From Cephalotus follicularis (Eukaryota; Streptophyta; Magnoliopsida; Oxalidales; Cephalotaceae): a stretch of DNA of 64,000 nucleotides. The position numbers and the translations under genes were made by a program. The DNA is taken from the NCBI GenBank assembly GCA_001972305.1, contig BDDD01000174.1, forward strand, positions 306,331 through 370,330, in the 5' to 3' direction. Below are positions 1 to 12,142 of the stretch, one piece after another; the stretch's first letter is position 1, and every line of letters begins with the position of its first letter. The notes below the pieces were generated by a model. That model was not told where the DNA came from, did not search any database, and saw only the letters and a program-made list of their open reading frames with translations.

Positions 1-2464
1 TAGTAGGTCTCGGCCATTTAGTAATAGCTTCAACCTTAGCAGGATCCACAGAAATCCCTCCCGCTGTAATCACATGGCCCAAAAACGCCACCCGTTGCAA
101 CCAAAATTTACATTTCGAAAACTTTGCGTATAGCTGATTCTTCCTCAGAATGCCAAGCACTATACGAAGTTGCTATTCATGTTCCTCCTTCGATTTCGAA
201 TACACAAGGATATCATCGATGAACACAATTACAAACCGATCCAAAAACTCATGAAAACCCCTATTCATTAGGTCCATGAAAACTGCCGGTGCATTCGTAA
301 GCCCAAACGACATCACCAGAAATTCATAATGCCCATACCATGTACAGAAAGCGGTCTTAGGCACATCTTCATCTTTTATTCGCAACTGATGATATCCAGA
401 CCTCAAATCGATCTTAAAAAATTACCGAGCACCTTGGAGTTGATCAAACAGGTCATCAATTCTAGGCAAAGGGTATTTATTACGAACAGTGATTCGATTC
501 AGTTCTCTGTAGTCAATACACAGTCTCATAGATCCGTCTTTCTTCTTCACAAACAAGACCGGAGCTCCCCACGGTGAAACACTTGGCCGGATAAAACCCC
601 GTTCTAGCAACTCTTGCAACTGCTCTTTCAGCTCTTGCAATTCAAGCGGTGCCATCCTATACGGTGCTTTCGATATAGGTGCCGCCCCAGGAATGAGCTC
701 AATGGTAAACTCCACTTCCCGTTGCGGTGGCAAACCCGGTAACTCCTCCGGAAACACATCAGAAAACTCTTTAACCACAGGATAGTCCTCAAGGCGAGGC
801 TCGACCCTTGAGACATCCTTCACAACCGCCAGAAACCCTTCGGTACCCTTAGCTACTAACTTCTGGGCCTTCATAACCGATATGATCCTAACATCCTTCA
901 TAGGCCGTGATCCTTGATAAATAAAATCAGGTCAGTCCACATTTCTGAACAGAACCCTCCGAGCATGACAATCAATCGTAGCCCGATGGCTCTCCAACCA
1001 ATCCATCCCCAGAATAATATCGAAATCATACATATCAAGAGGAAGAAGATCCGCATCTCGGACCCGATCATCAAAAATAATAGGGTAATCATAAAAACAC
1101 TTAGATATCACAATAGATGTCCCCATAGGGGTAGAAAGAACCAAAGCTGGATCAAACAACTGTGAAGGCATACCAAGATGCCGAACAAAAGACCTCGCCA
1201 CAACCGAGTGTGTCGATCCAGTATCATATAACACATAAGCTCTACGGTTACCAACAGAAATAAAACCCGAAACCGTACCTGGAGCATTAGCTGCCTGATG
1301 AGTCATAATCGCAAAGACTCGGCCTCCTATGTTGCGCTGTCCAGCATTCACACCATTACCCTTGTTTTCCTTAGCACGAGGATCCTGAAAATCCTTCGGA
1401 AAGTGTCCCATCTGTCCACACACAAAACAAGCCCCACTGACTTTATAGCTGGTACCGACCGGATGATACCTACCACAAGCATCACATTTAGCAATCTGTA
1501 CGTCGGGGTTACCCCCATCAGCTCCCTGTGCATTCTTCTGATCATTTTCTTGCTGACGCTGTTGATTACCATCGTTATTCTTCTTGTGATCTTTCTTATC
1601 TTGTTTACCTCATCTGCCCTTGTTCCATGAACGGCCTTGACCCTTGTTCTGCTGTCCAGAACCTTCTTCACTCCTATTCCGCTTCTTATCTCCTTCCAGC
1701 CGAGCTGCCTGAAAATCCAATCTCTCTAATTCAATATTTTTCGCGGCATTAGCAACCTCAGCCACATCCGCAAACCTGGAATTGATCAGCTTTCCCCTAA
1801 GCTGGTAATGCAGCTTCCACTTGAATTTTTCAGCTTGCTCAGATTCTGACCCAGCCGCGGATCCAGCAAACCCAGCCAATCTAGTGAAACGGGCCAAGAA
1901 CTCCGAAAGTGTCTCTCCATCTTACTGGCTGGTGCTTACGAACTCTCTAGCATAGACCTCCTTATCAGCAGTGGGGAAATACTGCTGAAAAAAGACATCA
2001 CGGAACTCAAACCATGACAGGGCATCTGTATAACCTCCACCCTTAGCGGAATTCTGAGTATTCCACAATTTCTGTGCATCCCCTTCGAGTTTGTAAGCTG
2101 CCAACCTTACTTTCTGCTGATCATCACACCTCAAAACATTAAAGATCTTCTCCATGTGCATTATCCAATGTTCAACTTCTACTGGTGTCACAGCCGAACT
2201 GAAAGACTGCGGCCTCTATTTCTGAGACCGCTCAAGCCAAACATGAGTAGGTGTGCCATGCCTATCCCCAACATCCACACCTGCCTGAACCTCTGCCGGA
2301 GCATTCTCCTCAACCACTTGTTCCCGATTCTGTCGTTGCATAACACGATTCACTTCCTGAGCAACCGCCTGACGAACCAACTCTTCCACAGAAGGCTCAT
2401 TTCTGACTTCCCTTTGAGCCCCAGCTGGTCCAGTTCTCTGAGAAGTATTTCTTGTACGTACCAT
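1..2464 (-). pseudogene. Gypsy A gag-pol remnant (gag, protease, RT start)
   Basis: Begins at ATG 2464 and runs in one frame, interrupted by in-frame stops near 2216, 1922 and 1610. Gag capsid spans about 2460-1610. A zinc knuckle lies near 1390-1430, C-F-V-C-G-Q-M-G-H-F-P-K-D-F, with the last Cys replaced by Phe. Protease follows (YVLYDTGSTHS, about 1190-1240, catalytic DTG kept). The RT N-terminal half spans about 860-1, with [21 protein letters not shown] and the catalytic FIDDIL. The frame is intact from the protease to the window edge apart from one break near 902-931. Point stops in one frame suggest decay after insertion rather than rearrangement. It would have made the capsid, protease and RT for reverse transcription in cytoplasmic particles. 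Confidence 0.85.
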
Positions 2465-2620
2465 CTACAAAGGAAACCGAAACACGTGATATCAAATCGA
2501 AACACGAAGATCAAAACAGAAAACATATTAGAAAGATCAAAAACATAACAGTCCTAACCCAAGTCTACCCAAGCTCACAGGTCAAACCTAGTTAGGTCTT
2601 CTAAGGAAACAAAACCTATT

Positions 2621-2631
2621 CTCTGATACCA
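2621..2631 (-). other. Primer binding site of gypsy A (tRNA-Met type)
   Basis: The minus strand reads TGGTATCAGAG, complementary to the 3' end of initiator tRNA-Met. It lies 5 bases inside the LTR edge at 2637 and about 157 bases upstream of the gag ATG, which fixes the orientation and identifies the LTR as the 5' copy. Confidence 0.85.
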
Positions 2632-3621
2632 TAAACTGTAAAACCCCCGATCTGTGGGAGTCGCCACAGGTACATATAACGGAAACTAAACATAACATAT
2701 CATATTAAAACGTTCATCTTATTTAAAAACGTGATGGTTTAAAGCATATCCATAACATATAAAAGGTGATCCTAACCGAAACTTAAGCATAATCCAAAAG
2801 TTATAAAACGAAATTAACATATTGTTCAATTTAATGGGCTCCACTACAACCACATAACATAAAGGGATCAGCTACTAGACGATCCTCAGACATATGGGAG
2901 TCACTCTCATCACACATTTCCCCTTTGCTCCAGATAACCTACCGCATGGAAACAAAAACGGGGCTGAGCAAACCTCAGTACGGATATAGAATATAAAGCA
3001 GTAAACGATATTTTAAAGCAAGAAGATTTCAAAAGATACTTTAAGTAGAAATCTTAAGCGATAGAAATAATTTAAGCACACTTTGTAAATGCCCACTGCA
3101 AAACATATAAACCAGTTCATAACTTTGAAAACCATAAAGTGTACCTTTTCGAAACATAGGATCCATAACTGAGCACAAAACATATCATATAGTAGCAAGG
3201 GGCTCGCGATACCCACATGGCCAAATGGAATTGTAGTATACGGCACTACACAAACAATTCCCATAAACATATCTCATAAACATACAACTACGATTGATCC
3301 ATACACCCCTATCACAAATCCTATCCAAGGATATCACAGAGAGACGCCGTAAACAAATCACACAATTACGGAAAGTGTCATGCCCCCGTGCCAGGCCCAC
3401 AGCATGCCTATGGTACCCCCATAGGTGGATATAAAAGCTCAGTATATCACCATTTCAAAAACTTATGATTTCATCAAATCATTTAAAACACATAGAAAAG
3501 TTTCTCAAAACATAATCATAAATCTTTCTCAAACGATATAAACACATGCTTTCATAATCAGAAAAATCAACTCATTTAATTTCACAATAAAGAGATGATT
3601 GCATAACGTTTCGTAAACACA

Positions 3622-6621
3622 TCATAACTGATTTTATAAAGTCAGAATATTTACCTCATAAAATATCAAACGACTTTATTTTCAAAATCCAAATATACAA
3701 AATTCTTAAATCAAAACGAAACATATTCGTAAAACCAAATGATAACAGAACCAGAATCTGTATTAAATCCCAAACAGAATTAAAACAGTAAGAGTGTGTC
3801 AAGGAACGAAGAACCCGTACCTTAGCAGGTCGAAAATCTAAACAATTAGAATATCGAACAAAAGCACTCTATAAGTATCCTAAACTCCACCAATGATGTT
3901 ATCAACACCTAATCATATGAGTCAAAACATCACATAACATAAAAAGGACAAAACACTAAAACTGCCATAAAGCGTCGACAGTTTGTTCTCAGGCTTCGAC
4001 GGTTTAATTGTACAAAAGGACAAAGCGTCGAGCCAAGAGTCGACAGACCAAAGCATAAAACGATACAAAGCGGCAATGCTCAGAACAAAAGCGTCGATGG
4101 TTTGCGCTAGACCCATAATACCAATTGTAGAAAATTGCTTGCAAACATGAGTAAATCCGTTTTAAAAATCAATGAGCACAAACAATGATATGCAGGCTCT
4201 GTGATATGTTATACCAATTCAAAAATACCTATATATACTATCTTAGTGCATGATCAAATGTAAAACAAAGGTATGAAAATCTTGAATTAAAATTTCTGGT
4301 TTAGAACGGTTTATAAATCATGCACCATAATCCGAATTTTTCTGTATAAATCCTAATACCAGTGGCATATATATATATATCTACATACGTCAATTGCATG
4401 ATTTCTTTATTTTTAAGCATCAACATTACAAGTTATGCATAAAACCCATGAATGAACATACAGCAGAATTTTAGTTTCAACAGGCTTCCAAAATCATGCT
4501 CGAATTCTAGTTGTAGTCGATTTTACTACAAAATATAAGATGATACAGAAACTACATAGTATAATCTACAACTTTCGTTTAGAAAATACCTCCAGAAAAT
4601 GTCGAAATCAGTGTAGAAAATGCGTCCAAAGCTGCTGTTCGGGTTTTTTAAAAGTGCAGATAGTTTTCTTTCAAATTAATTTTTGTTTAGTCTTTTAAAA
4701 TCAACAAAAACGAGTAAAAATTAATGTAAATCATGCATCTAATGAGTTTTCCTTTCTTGCAGATTCGGCTTCAACAAAGAAGGAAAAATCGGATTAACAA
4801 AAATGGCAAAACTTTCCTTTCCCTAAACAGCCCACCGTCCAAACTGATATGGAAAGCCGACTAAAGCGTCGGCTGTTTACTTAAAGCGTCGACTGTTAAA
4901 CACTCAAACATAAAACGCGTCGATGTCACACGTTTAGGCAACGGCGTGTCTCACACAGCAGACAAAGCGTCGGCGGTTCTAATAAGAGCGTCAGCGCTTT
5001 GTGCCCAGAAAACAAAATAACAAGTAATTTAACCAAAATCAAAGCATTCACAACCTATAGTATATATATCAAAAGGCATAAACCCATCATAAAACATGCA
5101 AGCATAGAACGAGATATTATAATTATTATCAAAATGAGAATATATGTATCCAAACACGAGTTTTATTGCTAATAAAACCAGGAACATAAATCCATTCGAT
5201 AAAACGTACAAAATAATTAACGAAAGTTTAATCGAATGAGTACCAAAGAACGAAGAATCCGTACAAAACATATTTATTTCAGTAAGACCGAAGGAATAAG
5301 CCAAAGAGCAGAAAATCCGTACCTTAGCCGATCGAACAATCTAAACAAACACGAATACTGGACAAAAGTATCCTAGAGTGTCCTAAACTTCACCAGGAAC
5401 GATATAAAGACCTAAACATACAAGTCCAAACATCACATAACATAAAAGAAATCAAAACATTAAAACTGTCATAAAGCGTCGGCCGTTTGTTCCTAGGCGT
5501 CGACGGTTTAATAGCACAAATGGACAAAGCGTCGAGCCAAGAGTCGACAGACTAAGGCATAAAACAACACAAAGCGTCGACGCTCAGATACTAAGCGTCG
5601 GCGGTTTGAGCAAGACACAGAATAACAATGCAGAAAGTAGTTTCAATTTCATGAACAACTCATAATTTTCATATACAAAAGCTATAATAGCAATAACCAA
5701 ACTTAAAAATATGTCATATGAGTCTGTATTTATCTGTATAGTGATTACAAACACAAAATCATGAAATTAACAAGTTTAGCATACTATTCATGTCAAAATA
5801 TGGTTTTTAAAAATAGTTTACATAATCATGAACTATAGTCCGATTTTCTTGTTTATAATCTGTAAAAATAGTAATATATATACATACATACGCCAATGCC
5901 ATGATTTCTTGTTTTTAATCATCAATATTACAAATCATGCATAAAACCCATGAATGAACATAGCAAAATTTAGTTTCAACAGACCTCCTAAATCATGCTC
6001 AAAATCAATTTATAGTTGGTTTTAACACGAATTAAAAGATGATACAGAAACTACATAGTATGAACTACAATTTTCGTTTAGAAATTACCTCCAGAAAACG
6101 TCGAAATCAGTGTAGAAAATCGTGTTCAAAGCTGTTGTTTGTTTGTAAAAAAGTGCAGAAAAGAGTTTATGTTTTTAAAAGAATTTTGTCTGGTTAAATG
6201 CAAAATCCGAATTTTTAATTGTCAAAATCTGTATATTTGGACATTACCATACTAACCAAAACGTGTCTAACTCTTAAGGAAATCGGATAGCCAGAAAAAA
6301 GAAAGAAATCAGCCTTCCAAAAACACTGTCACCGTCCAAACTGATATGGAAAGCCGAACAAAGCGTCGACTGTTTACTTAAAGCGTCGACGGTTAAGCAC
6401 TTAAACACAAAACGCATCAAAGTCACACGTTTAGGCGTCGGCGTGCCACACAGAAGCCAAAGCGTCGGCGGTTCTAAAGAGAGCGTCGGCGCTTTGTGCC
6501 CAGAAAACAAAAGAAATTCAAACCAAAACCAAAGAGGTCCACATACCATACCATAAATCAAAAAGAATATGATATCATCAACAAACATATAAACATGTCA
6601 ACATAGAAACGGGATATTACA
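3622..6621 (-). repeat. Tandem duplication (2 x about 1.5 kb) inside the gypsy A LTR
   Basis: The segments 3622-5121 and 5122-6621 are diverged copies in the same orientation. Shared landmarks recur about 1,500 bases apart: the ends (catagaacgagatattata near 5104 and catagaaacgggatattaca near 6602), the aatccgtaccttagc segment, and the motif clusters at 3968-4108 / 5472-5615 and 4862-5008 / 6358-6508. Both copies keep the LTR-start-like terminus. Divergence is visible to the eye, so the duplication is old. Boundaries are good to tens of bases. Confidence 0.7.
3968..6508. repeat. Four clusters of AAAGCGTCGAC / GCGTCGGCGCTTT motifs in the gypsy A LTR
   Basis: Clusters at about 3968-4108, 4862-5008, 5472-5615 and 6358-6508 each hold four to six variants of aaagcgtcgacggtt or gcgtcggcgctttgtgccc, spaced roughly 20-50 bases apart. 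The core is GTCGAC or near to it. A TTCTGGGC box lies next to the last motif of clusters 2 and 4. The same motif type occurs in the copia element 2 and 3 LTRs. Function is unknown. Confidence 0.75.
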
Positions 6622-7737
6622 ATTGGGTTCTTAGGCAAAACTAAAACATTTTCTGATTAGGCACAACAATTTAAAACTTAAAGCAATAGTTCAATATAAA
6701 ATGACTATAAGCAAAAATATAAGTAAAGAGAGAGAGTAAGAGATTTTGCAAACACGGTTTAGAGTGGTTTGGCCAAACTCTTGCATACGTCCACTTTTCT
6801 CAAGGTCCTCTTTGAGTTTCCACTAGACTCCTTCTAGTACACTTGATTTGGGTTCCGGGTGCAAATCAAACAGCTTACAAATTCAGTGATTGACCTCAAT
6901 CACTAGTAAGTAATTCTACCTAGAATTCTTACTCTCTCACTCTAGGGTAAAACTAACCCTTTACAATTTTCCTTACTGATTTGAGAAAGAGTTTATGATT
7001 CAAAAGGATAACCTCTACAATGTTTGATTTTCCAAATTGTAATTCACATAATATAGCTCTATAAAGTTTGCAAATAAAAGTAGAGTTTTTTTTTTTTTGA
7101 AATATTGAGTATGAAGGATTGAAATATTGTGTATATGAGAGTTTTACTTTTTGCTCTTTTCAAAAGTATTCTTCAGTTTCAAATGGGTCTTCTATTTATA
7201 CTTGAAGCCTCAATTTTACAGTTACAAGAAGTTGTAGGCAGTATGGGCGTGATTTTCTTTTTGGAGAGTGCTCAAAACTAGCCGTTATGAATGTCATTGG
7301 GGTTTGGGCGTCAATGATTATGAATGGCGTTGACATAAATGTCCTTAGTGTTGACACCTTTCTTGTTACGCGTTAACGACTATAGCTTCTGTTTGAGTTA
7401 AGCAACTTTTGGCATTGACGAATACGAATAGCGTTGACGCAAATGTCCTTGGTGTTGAAACCTTTCATGTTGCGCGTTAACGACTATAGCTTCTGTTTGA
7501 GTTGGAAACTTTTGGCGTTGATGACTACGAATAGCGTTGACGCAAATGTCCTTGGTGCTGACACCTTTCTTGTTGCGTGTTAACGACTATAGTTTCTGTT
7601 TAAGTTGAGCAATTTTTGGCGTTGACGACTTACGGATAGCGTTGACGTAAATATGTTCAATTACCAGCACGTTAACGTAAATGATCATGGCGTTGACAAA
7701 AATCGCCCTAAAGCCTAGAATTCATGCACAAGCCAAG
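6622..7737 (-). repeat. 3' LTR of copia element 1, both ends lost
   Basis: Matches the 5' LTR (55,781-57,017) from about 55,826 to about 56,846. The inner-end 45 bases are cut off by gypsy A. The outer about 170 bases, including the TGTTGACAC start, are missing next to the solo LTR at 7,738. A minus-strand TATA-like GTATAAATAGA lies at 7,191-7,201. It holds the GTTGAC/GTTAAC tandem array described separately. Confidence 0.8.
7300..7700. repeat. About 104-bp tandem repeats with GCGTTGACGC / GCGTTAACGAC
   Basis: The words cgttaacgac (7371, 7475, 7578) and gcgttgacgcaaatgtcc alternate in roughly three 103-104 base units inside the 3' LTR of element 1. The 5' LTR carries the same array, with cgttaac at 56,550, 56,654 and 56,757, the same spacing. 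Cores are GTTGAC and GTTAAC, i.e. GTYRAC. Confidence 0.85.
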
Positions 7738-10609
7738 TTTAATAACCGCAATTTCGATTTAATGTATATTGATCCGAATATTGAAATAAAATATACAATT
7801 TAATTGAATTATTGTCCAATTATCATATTCTCCTGTGATTATTTATGTTTGGCATGAATGGAGGTTCGTTTGGTGAAAACCAAACTTATGAAACACCAAT
7901 TTAACTCTTGACAGTCGACTGACACAGGGGAACAGTCGACTGCCTGACTCGTGTAATGTCCAGTCGACTGCCTGATGAATCCAGTCGACTGTAAATTCGA
8001 CATAACATGTGTCTGTGCAGGTGTCAAGCTGAGCTTAGGCGTGGCAATTAATGGGAAAAGTGTCCTAAGGGGCCATGACATGCAATGTGATGCTTTGCAT
8101 GTCCTCTGCACCTCTGCAAAGATTGCAGACCCTGCAATTACAAGAATCAAGAAAGAAAAATAGGAGAAACACATGCATGTGAGTGAGAGGAAATGTGTGA
8201 GAGATGAAGAGTAATTGAACCTGAAGAATTCTAAACTCTTAGGACCTCTATATCTTCTGAAAATGAGTTGAGAAAGAGTGTTAGAAACACTTGAGATTGA
8301 AAGAATTGCTGGAAGTGATTGGGGAACTTGCATTGGAGGGTTTGGAGTTTGAAGCTCAAAGTAGGAACTTGGAAACCTTGAGCATCTCCTGGTAAGCGCA
8401 AATCCGAACCTGTTAATGTGTTATTGTAATCCTACAGTAGATTATCTAGGAGAATTCTTAATCTCTACTACCATGGTTGATTAACATCTTCTAGGATTAA
8501 ATGGTTTTAAAATGGAATATAGCACTTGGTGCATGAAGGGATGTAATCTCTAATTGGATAGTAGGTTGTTGTTAGTCCCTCCTAACCTACTGAATTCCCC
8601 CTGAATATGCATATATATCTACTATCCACTAAGAGAATAATAGTTGAGATAGTAAGACATGCATGAAAATATGGAAAAAGGAGCTAGAATAAGCTTAATG
8701 AACTAATGACCAAATCTACTATTGATTGGAATGGTCAAGTGTTTACTGAATTTATCGTAATCGATGCATGTATCTATAACATGCATAGATTGAACCTACT
8801 GAGATTAAAGGATTGATTGGTGAAAGCTTTGGAAAAGACTTTGGAAGCTTTAAAGAGAGAGATCATTGCAATTGATCTTGGGATAGCGAATTGAGGTAGG
8901 GGTAGTGTTATGTTTTGGAAGATATGATCATGCATGACTTGTATGTTAATTTTCTCATTGTATTAGACTGATTTGCCATTTGAAATTGCATTACACAAAC
9001 TATCTGCCTGCATTTCTGGGCAAAACCAGTCGACTGCCACCCAAAGCAGTCGACTACTCAACCCCAACAGCCGACTGGTTCTTGAGGCAGTCGACTGTTC
9101 TGGGCTGGATCTGCATAATAATCACTGAATTGCGACTGATTTGCATTGTTGATGATTTGTATATGTTACCAACATAATGCACATACTATATGATGTTAGT
9201 TAACATCATTACCACTGATATTTCACTGATCGAATGAACTATGTGCTATATGCACAAATTATGGCCTAAAACACCATTTCAAGTGAATGCGATGGATTAC
9301 AAAAACTACTGTTTTAGTTTGATGTTACTGCATATATTACTTATGTAGTATACACATACTGTTTGATGTTATTAACATCATTAATTACTGATTTTTCAAG
9401 GATTGATGGAGCCTAGTACTATTTGCACGAATTTATGGTTAAACATCATTCCAAATGGGACTATTGTTTACAAAACTACTGTTTTGATTAATGATACCGT
9501 ATATACTATTTATATTAGTATATACATACTGTTTGGTGCTATTAACACCACTACTACTGATATTTTAAAGATTGAAACCGTTTAAGGGACTTGGACCCAA
9601 AATTATGATAACTTACTATCATTTTCAAAGAGAGGTTTATTGTTAAAATAAACTACTGTTTTCCTCCACATGAGAGGTACCGACTGTTTTGTTTCCTCAC
9701 CTGGAAACCCCTACTGTACTGATATCGTTTCCTCACATGAGATGCACGATTACTGAACTGTTATTGTTTCTAAAAGAAAACACATTGATATTGCATATTG
9801 ATTATATATGTAATATTATTACTGATTATACTGATTGAATTCATTGTCTATGTTACTGCCATAGTTAGTGATGGAGGATATCACTGATTATGGATGTGAT
9901 CCTGTGTGCCGGGAGTTGGCCAGAGTATCACCCCACTGTCTGCAATTGCAGAATTACTGTTAAACTACCCGCCAACGCCGGTAGTAACTGACCTGATTTA
10001 TCATCCTCGGTGCATAGGGTGATAGGTAGGTGGTGCGCAATCGGTGCTAGGAGTTAGCGATATGCGACACCTAAACCACTGAATGAATTGATTGTACCCT
10101 TGTGCGGTATCTTTGCATATGTACTGTTTATGGCCACTTGGCATGATTGCTCCTACATTGGTCATTAAATGTTATTTTGATATAAACTGTCATACATATT
10201 TGCATTCATGTATTCTTCTGCATACACTATCTTCCTGCTTAGCCAAGTGAGGACAACGGCTAACCCCTACCATTATAGATTGAGCGAGGACGTTTGGAGC
10301 TTGCTGCTGAAGCTTCTGAAAGCTTCTGTTTATCGTTTAAGGTTGTTATTTCTTTTATTGGATTGTACTGTAATGAACGAACGAATCATACTCCGTTTTA
10401 TGATGTTTCCTTATGTTAAGGATAATTCTGACTTGTAACCGCACGTAGTATGGGATGCGTGCGAAGACTTGTATTTTATATATTCTGGCTTATTGACTGC
10501 TTCCGCATACTGTTTATGAACTGTTAAATGACATGCCGGAATGTATGTTTAATACTGATATCACCATATATGCTTGTCTAAATATGGCACCGAAAAACGG
10601 GGTGTGACA
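7738..10609 (+). mobile_element. Solo LTR of a gypsy family (CAGTCGACTG type)
   Basis: Runs from TTTAATAACCGC (mutated TGTAATAACCGC) to AACGGGGTGTGACA, the same ends as the LTRs at 18,905, 23,129 and 42,398. No primer site or polypurine tract lies next to it and no coding sequence is present. It sits at the edge of the element 1 3' LTR. The flanks (gccaag and catat) do not form a TSD, so a flanking deletion that also removed about 170 bases of the copia LTR is likely. The 164-codon minus-strand ORF at 7,839-8,333 looks like chance. Confidence 0.8.
7912..9097. repeat. Two CAGTCGACTG clusters in the solo LTR
   Basis: The first cluster has the 10-base palindrome CAGTCGACTG at 7912, 7933, 7961 and 7982. 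The second has CAGTCGACTG at 9027, CAGTCGACTA at 9047, CAGCCGACTG at 9068 and CAGTCGACTG at 9088, a 20-21 base period between TTCTGGGC boxes. The other LTRs of this family have the same two-cluster layout, with copy-number differences (19,077-19,170 and 20,070-20,160; 25,680-25,590 and 24,580-24,465; 39,705-39,782 and 40,808-40,880; 45,650-45,770). Confidence 0.9.
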
Positions 10610-11040
10610 CATATATGCCAACATATGAATTAGTATACACAAAGAAAGCATATCACAATATAATCCTTCTCCCCAAATTATGAACATAACACTGAATTTC
10701 CAAATTCAAATCATAAGCTTCATAATAAGTTCATAATTCAAGTCATACATATTATAAACATCAACTTTTAGTTACACATAACCTTTAATCTTTCTCCCCC
10801 TTTTTGGAAATCATCCAAAAAATTTAGAGAAGATCAACACGTTTGAACGTTAAAAAAATAATACTAGTTTGCACAAAAGAATCCAAGAACTGAATATTGC
10901 AGTTCATTAAATAAAATTTCGTGTCAAGTTACACAAACACATTAAAGTTTAACTTAAAAACTATAAGAGTCAAAATAAAAACTGAAAGTGCAACAAATTG
11001 ACATGGAATGCAACAAAATGATAAGCATGAGGTGCAAGTG
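10610..11040 (-). other. 3' untranslated region of copia element 1
   Basis: AT-rich sequence between the envelope-like ORF stop (11,041) and the solo LTR. It has no plausible ORF. On the minus strand it carries a purine tract, CCAAAAAGGGGGAGAAAG near 10,791-10,808, like the AAAAAGGGGGAGA tracts upstream of the 3' LTRs of copia elements 2 and 3. It may be the polypurine tract region or an upstream duplicate of it. Confidence 0.55.
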
Positions 11041-12142
11041 TCAATGCTCCATGTGGCCTCCTCCTCCTTGGCCTTCTCCTCCTTCTTATTCTTCCTCCTT
11101 AGATTTCGAGATATCAGCTACTTCAATTACTCCCTTGGCAACCAATTTCTTCTCGAGTCTCCTATGGTGCCTACGTTGATCTTCAAAGAAATCCAGGAAC
11201 TCGTCTCTGGTGTTGTCCATCTTGATGTGCAGCTTCTTCATTTCATCCATAAAAATCTCCAAAGTGAGAAAAGAACTATTGCTACTGGACTGTTCTTACT
11301 GCATCTGAGGTATGGGAGCTTGCCTAGGAGGTTATGCTTCTCTCTGTTCCTCAACTCCCTCGGCCTCTACCCTTCTCCTTCTCCTTCCTCCCTCCTTGGG
11401 AATCCATTCACAGATGAGGGTCCTATCATTTTGCACCCTTTTCCACCCCATTCATTTTAGGGATGAGGCATTATAGATGCCTCCAACGTCTATTTTTGAT
11501 GGTACCTCATTCCCAATAAATACTCCAAAGTGAGAGAGTATTTTGGTGATTACCATGCCATAAGGTAATGCCCCATCAACTTTTGTAGTGGCCCTCAACA
11601 TATTTTTCATAATTAGATGTGGGAGGTTCAGGGGTCGACCATTAACTATGTGCCACATCACATAGATGTTTTGGTAGCTCATCTTCTCATGGCCACTGGA
11701 AGTAGGAAGGATGTGGGTGGCCATGATATGGTGGAGCAACCTGTGCTCATCATTAATAAGGTTGGTTGGCTTAGCCATACAACGCAATACAGTTTCATTA
11801 GGGTAAAATACCCTAAGGCAGTTCTCAAGCACGAGTTCAAGGTCGTCAGGCCATTTCTTAGTCTACAAGAACTCAGACCCTCTAGCAGGCACACTTAAAA
11901 TATTGCCTAGGATTTGATCATTTAATATAATGGTAACTTTATTCACCTTAGTTTTTGACTCTAAATTATCATTGCAACCATCTCCAGCATTACTTAATTT
12001 ACTGTAGAATTCCTTGACAACCTCAACATAGTAGGGAACATTTATTTGAAAATAGTCCTTCCAACCTAAAGCCTCAAATCAGCGTTCAAACCTGAAACCA
12101 TCATATGAAGTAAAAGGAAAATCTATAGTCCTACCACAGAGT

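Larger units (their letters stand above)
1..6621 (-). mobile_element. Ty3/gypsy element A, partial (gag-pol plus 5' LTR)
   Basis: The right part of a minus-strand Ty3/gypsy element; the rest lies left of the window. From right to left it shows a 5' LTR (2637-6621), a tRNA-Met primer site, gag, protease and the first part of reverse transcriptase, the usual Ty3 order. The RT wording ([25 protein letters not shown]) and the LTR start TGTAATATCCCG suggest a Tekay/Del-like chromovirus, but no chromodomain is in view, so the lineage is tentative. Its LTR end abuts copia element 1 LTR sequence at 6622, at a point matching about 45 bases inside the intact copy at 55,781, so it appears to have inserted there. 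The matching flank is outside the window and no TSD can be checked. Confidence 0.85.
2637..6621 (-). repeat. 5' LTR of gypsy A, about 4 kb
   Basis: On the minus strand the LTR runs from TGTAATATCCCG (6621) to GGGGGTTTTACA (2637), next to the primer site. At about 3,985 bases it is long for this group, largely because its outer 3 kb is two related 1.5-kb units. No coding sequence is credible in it; the short ORFs at 3013-3400 and 5029-5304 are chance. It carries four clusters of AAAGCGTCGAC-type motifs. Confidence 0.75.

Noticed and set aside
7839..8333. 164-codon minus-strand ORF
   Set aside because: Lies inside a solo gypsy LTR across the CAGTCGACTG cluster; no conserved protein pattern; homologous positions in sibling LTRs are not open.
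7912..9097. CRISPR-like short repeat array
   Set aside because: Repeats are 10-20 bases, imperfect, with irregular spacers, inside a plant LTR; no cas genes and eukaryotic context.
11008..11460. 150-codon plus-strand ORF
   Set aside because: Shadow of the coiled-coil end of the envelope-like ORF on the minus strand.
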